A DNA stretch of 64,000 nucleotides from Firmicutes bacterium HGW-Firmicutes-9 (GTDB lineage: Bacteria > Bacillota > Clostridia > Christensenellales > CAG-138), in the NCBI GenBank assembly GCA_002841395.1, contig PGZM01000002.1, positions 1-64,000 of the forward strand, in the 5' to 3' direction. The notes under the pieces were generated by a model, which saw only the letters and a list, made by a program, of their open reading frames with translations, ran no database searches and was not told where the DNA came from. Below, piece by piece: positions 59,324 through 64,000 of the stretch; within the stretch, counting starts at the first letter, position 1; each line of letters begins with the position of its first letter. Both the position numbers and the translations under genes were made by a program.

Positions 59324-59866
59324 ATGAAACCAGGGATTGCCGTCTGCTTTCCCGGTACGGGGTATACCTGCAGAGAAGCGCTGTTTGAGCGCATTGCGAA
59401 CGATTTTTCCGCGCGCGGGTATGATGTTGTTCGGCTCGACTTTTCACACATTCCGTTTCGGGAGATTGAGTCGCTGGAAGAGGCGGTCGCCGTCGCGCAG
59501 CGTGCGGTGAAGCGGCAACTCGCGCACGTTCCGTTTTCGGACTACGAGGATACCGTGTTCGTCTCCAAAAGCCTCGGAACGATCCTCGCCGCGCAGTATG
59601 AGCGAGACTATGACATGCTCCCGCGGCATCTCTACCTCACGCCGTTGAACAAGACGCTGATGCTTGTGCGGCCTGAATCCCGCGTGATCGCGATGGTGCT
59701 CGGTACGCAGGATCGTTTTCTCACCGGACGAGCGCTTCTGAGTTTCTGCGAACAGCGAAACATCATCTGCCATCTCGTTGAGGGCGTGAACCACAACCTT
59801 AAGGACGAAGAAGACGCGGAGCGCAACCGGCAAATCATTGAGAGCATCGCAGAACTTTACGAATAA
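59324..59866 (+). CDS. Alpha/beta hydrolase-like protein
   Basis: 180 residues, compact. IAVCFPGTGYTCREALFERIAND gives the first strand and oxyanion loop; SKSLGT (about 86-91) is the nucleophile elbow with Ser88; Asp in GTQDRFL and His in GVNHNLK (near 160) complete a triad. It lacks a large lid domain. Probably a small esterase-like enzyme; the substrate is unknown. Ribosome site GGGGAGAG. Confidence 0.75.
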   Translation: MKPGIAVCFPGTGYTCREALFERIANDFSARGYDVVRLDFSHIPFREIESLEEAVAVAQRAVKRQLAHVPFSDYEDTVFVSKSLGTILAAQYERDYDMLPRHLYLTPLNKTLMLVRPESRVIAMVLGTQDRFLTGRALLSFCEQRNIICHLVEGVNHNLKDEEDAERNRQIIESIAELYE

Positions 59867-59921
59867 AGCCGACTTGTGCGCGGCATACCGCACAAAGATA
59901 GACTTGTAGGACGAGAGAACG

Positions 59922-60350
59922 ATGGAAGTATATTCGGACGAATTTCTCATCAGCGACGATAAAGCGCTGATTCAACCCCAGAGAGTATTTGAAATGCTGC
60001 AAAAATCCTATTGGGCAGCGGATAGAGACATTGAGACCATCAAGAAGGCGATCGAGAACTCTCTTTGCTTCGGTGTCTATCGCGCGGGCGAACAGGTCGG
60101 CTTTGCGCGGTGCGTGACAGACTATGCGACCATCTACTGGCTTGCGGATGTGTTCATCGACGAAACGTACCGCGGGATGGGGCTTGGCAAAGCGTTGGTC
60201 GCCGCGGTGCATTCGCACAAGAGCATCAAGGGGCTTTCCGGCATCCTTGCCACGCGAGATGCGCACGCGCTCTACGAGCGCCACGGATTTGTGGTTGTCG
60301 ACGAGAAAAAGTACATGCGGCGGCCTGCGGTGAAGGTGGAGGAGAAGTAA
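59922..60350 (+). CDS. GNAT family N-acetyltransferase
   Basis: 142 residues. The acetyl-CoA loop is LADVFIDETYRGMGLGKALVAAV (R-x-x-G-x-G/A type), followed by ATRDAHALYERHGF. N-terminal part contains KSYWAADRDIETIKKAIENS, seen in YjdJ/aminoglycoside-like small GNATs. Substrate unknown. Likely co-transcribed with the upstream hydrolase-like gene (55-base gap). Confidence 0.9.
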   Translation: MEVYSDEFLISDDKALIQPQRVFEMLQKSYWAADRDIETIKKAIENSLCFGVYRAGEQVGFARCVTDYATIYWLADVFIDETYRGMGLGKALVAAVHSHKSIKGLSGILATRDAHALYERHGFVVVDEKKYMRRPAVKVEEK

Positions 60351-60391
60351 GTTCTCTCGCGCATATAATAAAAGAAAGCTTAGCCTTACAG

Positions 60392-60416
60392 AACGCTCTT
60401 TTGAAGGGCGTTTTTA
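60392..60416 (+). terminator. Rho-independent terminator
   Basis: AACGCTC (60392-60398) pairs with GGGCGTT (60406-60412; one T-G), loop TTTTGAA, then T tract. Confidence 0.82.
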
Positions 60417-60586
60417 TTTGGGACTAACAATATTTACCCTTTCCGACGAAAAATCAACACATCCTGTACCGAACAATGATTAACGGTGCGCTAAAAGCGA
60501 ACGATTGTTACAATGTGAAAATTAAAAACAAAACATGTCGAACGAGAAAAGATTGCCCAAAGTGCATCGACGCGGGGGTGGGGGTA

Positions 60587-60595
60587 TGCTATACT
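60587..60595 (+). promoter_or_regulatory. Extended -10 promoter of the DUF1002 gene
   Basis: TGC TATACT at 60587-60595, 28 bases before the start codon; a weak -35 (TCGACG at 60567) is 17 bases upstream. Confidence 0.55.
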
Positions 60596-60623
60596 TTCGG
60601 CGTTACATGAAGGAGGGATATCC

Positions 60624-61502
60624 ATGAAGAGACTCTTAGCAGCGGTGCTTGCCCTTGCGGTGAGCTTCACGCTCTTTATACCGGCGGCGCTGGCCGACGA
60701 GGACGGGGAAGAACGCGTCACAATGGGCGCGGACCTCACCGATCGTCAGCGCGAGGCCGTTTATTCTGATTTTGGAATCGAAGAAGGAACGGTCACGGAG
60801 CTTTCCGTTACCAACAAAGAAGAGCGCAGCTATCTGGAAGGCCTCGTGCCCGACGGCAAGATCGGCAGCGTCGCGCTTTCCTGCATCTATATCAAGACCC
60901 TTCCGGCAGGTTCCGGTATGAGTGTGGAAATCCACAACATCAACTACTGCACGGAAGACATGTATATCAACGCCCTGACCACGGCGGGCATTTCTGACGC
61001 GCAGGTTGTCGTGAGCGCTCCGTTCCCGGTCTCCGGCACGGGCGCACTGACGGGCGCATACAAAGCGTATGAAGACATCACCGGCAACTCGCTTTCCAGC
61101 CTTGCAAAAGCCGCAGGTGCGGAAGAGCTCGTCGTCACCGGCGAACTCGCCGAGTACATCGGCAGCGACGATGCCACGCAGATGATCAACGAACTCAAGA
61201 GCATGCTCGACAAAACGCAGGGCATGACGGACGACGAAGTGCGCGCGGAGATCAAGAATCTCGCGGACATGTATAACGTTGCCCTGACCAACGCGCAGCT
61301 GGAGCAAGTGCTCTCTCTTGTGCGCAAGCTCGAAGGCTTGGATGCGGATCAGCTGCAAGAGCAGCTCGTCGGTATCGCCAAAGCTGCACAGACCGCAAAC
61401 AAGGTCGGCGAAGTGACCAGCAAGGTGTTTGAAGATGTCAAAGGCTTCTTCTCCGCCGTCGGCGCTTTCTTCTCCGGCGTGTTTGGCGGAAAAACAGAAT
61501 AG
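60624..61502 (+). CDS. Secreted DUF1002 protein
   Basis: 292 residues with a clear signal peptide (LLAAVLALAVSFTLFIPAALA, cleavage near 25). The DUF1002 pattern follows: MGADLTDRQREAVYSDFGI, ALSCIYIKTLPAGSGMSVEIHNINYCT, VSAPFPVSGTGALTGAYKAYEDITG. The C-terminal ~100 residues are helical (two repeats of ELKSMLDKTQ..., QLEQVLSLVRKLEGLDADQLQEQL) ending in a Gly/Phe-rich AFFSGVFGG. Role unknown. AAGGAGGG ribosome site. Confidence 0.88.
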   Translation: MKRLLAAVLALAVSFTLFIPAALADEDGEERVTMGADLTDRQREAVYSDFGIEEGTVTELSVTNKEERSYLEGLVPDGKIGSVALSCIYIKTLPAGSGMSVEIHNINYCTEDMYINALTTAGISDAQVVVSAPFPVSGTGALTGAYKAYEDITGNSLSSLAKAAGAEELVVTGELAEYIGSDDATQMINELKSMLDKTQGMTDDEVRAEIKNLADMYNVALTNAQLEQVLSLVRKLEGLDADQLQEQLVGIAKAAQTANKVGEVTSKVFEDVKGFFSAVGAFFSGVFGGKTE

Positions 61503-61531
61503 CACTTCTGCGCGATCATCGCGCATGACAT

Positions 61532-61562
61532 AAAGATGCCGTTGCCCGCGGCATCTTTTTTT
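61532..61562 (+). terminator. Rho-independent terminator
   Basis: AAAGATGCCG (61532-61541) pairs with CGGCATCTTT (61549-61558), followed by T tract; ends the DUF1002 gene. Confidence 0.9.
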
Positions 61563-61702
61563 ACAAAATTTTCGAAATAAAAACCGCGCAACAGCCGGAA
61601 AAAAACTGTTGAGAAGTGGTTTTACAAATCGCAAATATCACCATATTTTGTGTCAAAAGGGTGAACTGTTTACAATATAACAACAAAATGCACGCACTTG
61701 GA

Positions 61703-61711
61703 TGCTATAAT
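61703..61711 (+). promoter_or_regulatory. Extended -10 promoter of the PQQ-propeller gene
   Basis: TGC TATAAT at 61703-61711, 63 bases before the start codon; no good -35 seen, as common for extended -10 promoters. Confidence 0.55.
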
Positions 61712-61773
61712 AATTTAGATTATGATCTCTTAGAGCGCTTTTTTGCACTCTGTTACGCAGAGGAGGAACCAGC

Positions 61774-64000
61774 ATGGACAACGATCGATACCCCGACTAT
61801 CCCGTAAATGAGCGAAGCCGCACCAGCCAGCCCCGCAGCGGGTCAGGCTCCGGCGGCGCATCATCCGGCACGGGGCGGAGCGGCTCCTCTTCCGGGCGAA
61901 CCTATCAGGACGGCACACCGTACACGAGACCGAGCGCACCGCGCAGCCCGTATGACGGCTATGAACGACCCGCGCAGAGCAGCAGAAACGCATCTACCAA
62001 TCAGGGCGGATATTACGACCGCAGCGCATCGCAAGGCAGAAGCACCGCACCTTCCGGCAGAAGCGCGGCGCCTTCGGGCAGAAGCAGCTCGTCCGCGGGA
62101 CAGTATCAGGACTATGAGCGCAGCAGCACAGCGCAACCCAGATCGAGCGCACAGGGCGGCAGCGCATACGGCGCAAGCCGTTCCGGCTCCGCATCCGGTT
62201 CCGGCGGCAGCAGGGGATACGGTTCTTCCGGCTCCTCCGGCGGATCGTCCGGCGGCCCGCGCAAGAAAAAGAAAAAACGTCGTTATCGCCTCCGCGTACA
62301 GCCGAGAGCGTTCTTCATTCTTTCCATCGCGATTGTATCGATCGCAATGATCATCGTCGGCATCAAGGCCTTCGGCAGCACAAAGAATCCGCAGGAGGCG
62401 CAGGCGAGCCAGAACCCCGGCCTGTTTGCGGAGCTCTTCAAAACGCCTACGCCGTCGCCTACACCGACGCCGTCACCCACACCGACACCGACGCCGACAC
62501 CGCCGTACGATATTCCGCACGCGGTAGACAGCACGCAGCCAAGCGTTTATGGGTTAACATCTGCGGTTGAGGTCAACGGCAATCGTGTCGACTCCTATCA
62601 GCGCGATGAAAAGATCGAGTTCCTGCCGGACGAGCCTTACACCAACGCGACTGGCATCATCACCTTCCGCGGCAGCAATTACCGCGACAACGCGGCATTT
62701 GGCGTCGCCAGCGTCAGCCAGAAAAAACTGACGCAAGCCTGGGTTATTGAATCCGGCGAGCTCATGAGAAGCGACGTCGGCGGTCCCACGGAAAACACAT
62801 GGACCGGCAGCGGTTGGGTCGGTCAGCCCCTGATCGTCCAGTGGCCGGACAACATCAAACAGCTGATGAACATGTACGACTGGGCAAAGCAAAAATCGGG
62901 CCTTGTCGAAGTCATCCTCGCGACAATGGATGGCAACGTCTATTTCGTCGATCTCGAGACCGGCGAACCCACACGCGACAAGCTCAACATCGGTATGCCG
63001 TTCAAGGGTGCCGGTTCGCTCGACCCGCGTGGTTATCCGATTCTCTATCTCGGCTCGGGCGATATGTATACGTCTGACAACATGAAATCCCGCGCGATGG
63101 TCTATTCACTGATCGATTTCACGCGGATGTATGAGTTTGGCAAACAGAACGACGAGTTTTCCCTGCGTGATTGGCACGCATACGACAGCGCGCCGCTCGT
63201 GGACGCGGATACCGATACGCTGATCTATCCCGGCGAAAACGGCATTCTGTACACGATCAAGCTCAACACTGTGTTTGACGAAACGACGGGTCAGCTCAGC
63301 GTAAATCCGAGCGATATCGTGAAGATGCGGTATGTCGGCACGCGCTCGACGTATCCCAACAGCACCAACACCGCGAGCAACAAGTATTGGCTCGGCTACG
63401 AGACTAGCATCGCGACGCTTGGCGAGTTTGGATATCTCGGCACGAATGATGGGTTCCTGCAGTGTATCAACCTCAACACGATGTCCCTCGTCTGGGCGCA
63501 GGATACGCAGGACGACACCAACGGTTCGCCCGTGCTGGAAACGGATTTTGCAAACCGGGCTGCCTACCTCTATATTGGCTCTTCGCTGCACTTTACGGCG
63601 GACGCGGATCTGAAAGGCAGTGTGCCGTTCATGAAGGTGAACGCAATCACGGGTGAAGTTATCTGGAAACACACGGAGAACGTCAACACCAAGGATCACG
63701 TTTCCGGCGGTGTACAGGCAACCGCGCTGCTCGGGCAGAAGAGCATCTCGGATCTGGTGATCGTGCCGTTCTCGCGCACTCCGAACGAAGACGACGGTGT
63801 GCTGGTCGCGCTGAGCAAGGCCGACGGTTCCGTGCGCTGGACGTTCAATATGGAAAAATACACCTGGAGTTCGCCGGTTGCGGTGTACGACGCGAGCGGT
63901 AACGCCTATATCGTGCTCTGCGAGGGCAGCGATACGGGCGGAAAGGTGTTCTTGCTGGACGGTAAAACCGGAACGCTGTTGAGCACCTTTGATGCGGAAA
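61774..64000 (+). CDS. Membrane-anchored PQQ-like beta-propeller protein, 3' end outside window
   Basis: At least 742 codons, still open at the window end. Start ATG 61774 behind AGAGGAGGA. Residues 1-~165 are a Ser/Gly/Arg-rich disordered region; a basic KKKKKRRYR patch precedes one membrane helix (AFFILSIAIVSIAMIIVGI, about 179-198); a Thr-Pro repeat linker (TPTPSPTPTPS type, ~225-240) leads to the outside domain. That domain has PQQ/WD-like blades (ILATMDGNVYFVDLETGEP, KVFLLDGKTGTLLSTFD). Related proteins of Clostridia carry such propellers on the cell surface; ligand and role unknown. Confidence 0.85.
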   Translation, partial: MDNDRYPDYPVNERSRTSQPRSGSGSGGASSGTGRSGSSSGRTYQDGTPYTRPSAPRSPYDGYERPAQSSRNASTNQGGYYDRSASQGRSTAPSGRSAAPSGRSSSSAGQYQDYERSSTAQPRSSAQGGSAYGASRSGSASGSGGSRGYGSSGSSGGSSGGPRKKKKKRRYRLRVQPRAFFILSIAIVSIAMIIVGIKAFGSTKNPQEAQASQNPGLFAELFKTPTPSPTPTPSPTPTPTPTPPYDIPHAVDSTQPSVYGLTSAVEVNGNRVDSYQRDEKIEFLPDEPYTNATGIITFRGSNYRDNAAFGVASVSQKKLTQAWVIESGELMRSDVGGPTENTWTGSGWVGQPLIVQWPDNIKQLMNMYDWAKQKSGLVEVILATMDGNVYFVDLETGEPTRDKLNIGMPFKGAGSLDPRGYPILYLGSGDMYTSDNMKSRAMVYSLIDFTRMYEFGKQNDEFSLRDWHAYDSAPLVDADTDTLIYPGENGILYTIKLNTVFDETTGQLSVNPSDIVKMRYVGTRSTYPNSTNTASNKYWLGYETSIATLGEFGYLGTNDGFLQCINLNTMSLVWAQDTQDDTNGSPVLETDFANRAAYLYIGSSLHFTADADLKGSVPFMKVNAITGEVIWKHTENVNTKDHVSGGVQATALLGQKSISDLVIVPFSRTPNEDDGVLVALSKADGSVRWTFNMEKYTWSSPVAVYDASGNAYIVLCEGSDTGGKVFLLDGKTGTLLSTFDAE

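Noticed and set aside
61808..62350. 180-codon frame at the start of the PQQ-propeller gene
   Set aside because: It is a +1 shadow; the true frame starts at 61774 and stays open to the window end, with membrane helix and propeller motifs.
62440..62510. Short tandem repeat resembling a CRISPR or VNTR
   Set aside because: It encodes the Thr-Pro linker of the PQQ-propeller protein in frame; no spacers.

Overview
This 64 kb window looks like the chromosome of a Clostridia-class Firmicute (Eubacteriales or Christensenellales-like; I cannot go finer). The evidence is AGGAGG-type ribosome sites, low-GC Gram-positive neighbourhoods (lysine/ornithine decarboxylase, holB and ricT in a row), a Re-type citrate synthase, an 8Fe ferredoxin and a potABCD operon led by an XRE-cupin regulator. 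The backbone is fairly GC-rich. The stretch from about 24 to 38 kb is visibly AT-richer, with shorter and mixed genes, and reads as acquired DNA.

Layout. (1) 1-2.7 kb: 3' part of a large LVIVD-repeat plus right-handed beta-helix protein. (2) 2.9-24.2 kb: a siphovirus prophage in standard late-gene order: large terminase, portal, ClpP-like protease, HK97 capsid, head fiber, connector, head closure, gp10-like, tail terminator, major tail protein, tail assembly chaperone with a textbook -1 frameshift, tape measure, distal tail, Tal-like protein, fiber, endolysin, two membrane proteins. It ends in an HTH/zinc-finger gene, a small conserved gene and two tandem large serine recombinases. Two independent cargo cassettes sit among the late genes: a zinc-ribbon gene on the opposite strand with its own terminator, and a possible WapI-type immunity gene followed by its own terminator. 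No small terminase, repressor or replication genes are visible. (3) 24.2-38.4 kb: an AT-rich defence/repair island. It holds a DUF2130 (PD-(D/E)XK-like) plus OLD-family ATPase pair in which the OLD gene has a C-terminal frameshift; a dinB-type polymerase with a near-perfect SOS box and consensus promoter, plus its small partner; a decayed serine-recombinase remnant; a tightly coupled four-gene operon NurA-like nuclease, HerA-like ATPase, Hsp90/GHKL ATPase and radical SAM enzyme; and a separate AAA-TOPRIM ATPase. It is bounded on the right by tRNA-Asn(GTT), whose 3' end faces the island. (4) 38.6-43.4 kb: conserved backbone (membrane protein, decarboxylase, holB, ricT, ferredoxin). (5) 44.3-46.8 kb: remains of a second phage, in which a terminase N-terminus is fused out of frame to the end of another phage protein. 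(6) 46.9-64 kb: backbone with a lipid kinase, a beta-propeller/CvpA/sensor operon, DUF4230, DUF1428, Re-citrate synthase, the spermidine/putrescine importer and regulator, an alpha/beta hydrolase-like protein, a GNAT, DUF1002, and the start of a membrane-anchored PQQ-propeller protein.

The best candidate for an undescribed system is the nurA-herA-GHKL-radical SAM operon (29845-36106). DNA-end processing (HerA/NurA) is translationally linked to an Hsp90-like ATPase and a radical SAM enzyme, inside an island with other anti-phage-type ATPases. The DUF2130-OLD pair is a second candidate. All functions are read from sequence patterns only; no database search was possible.
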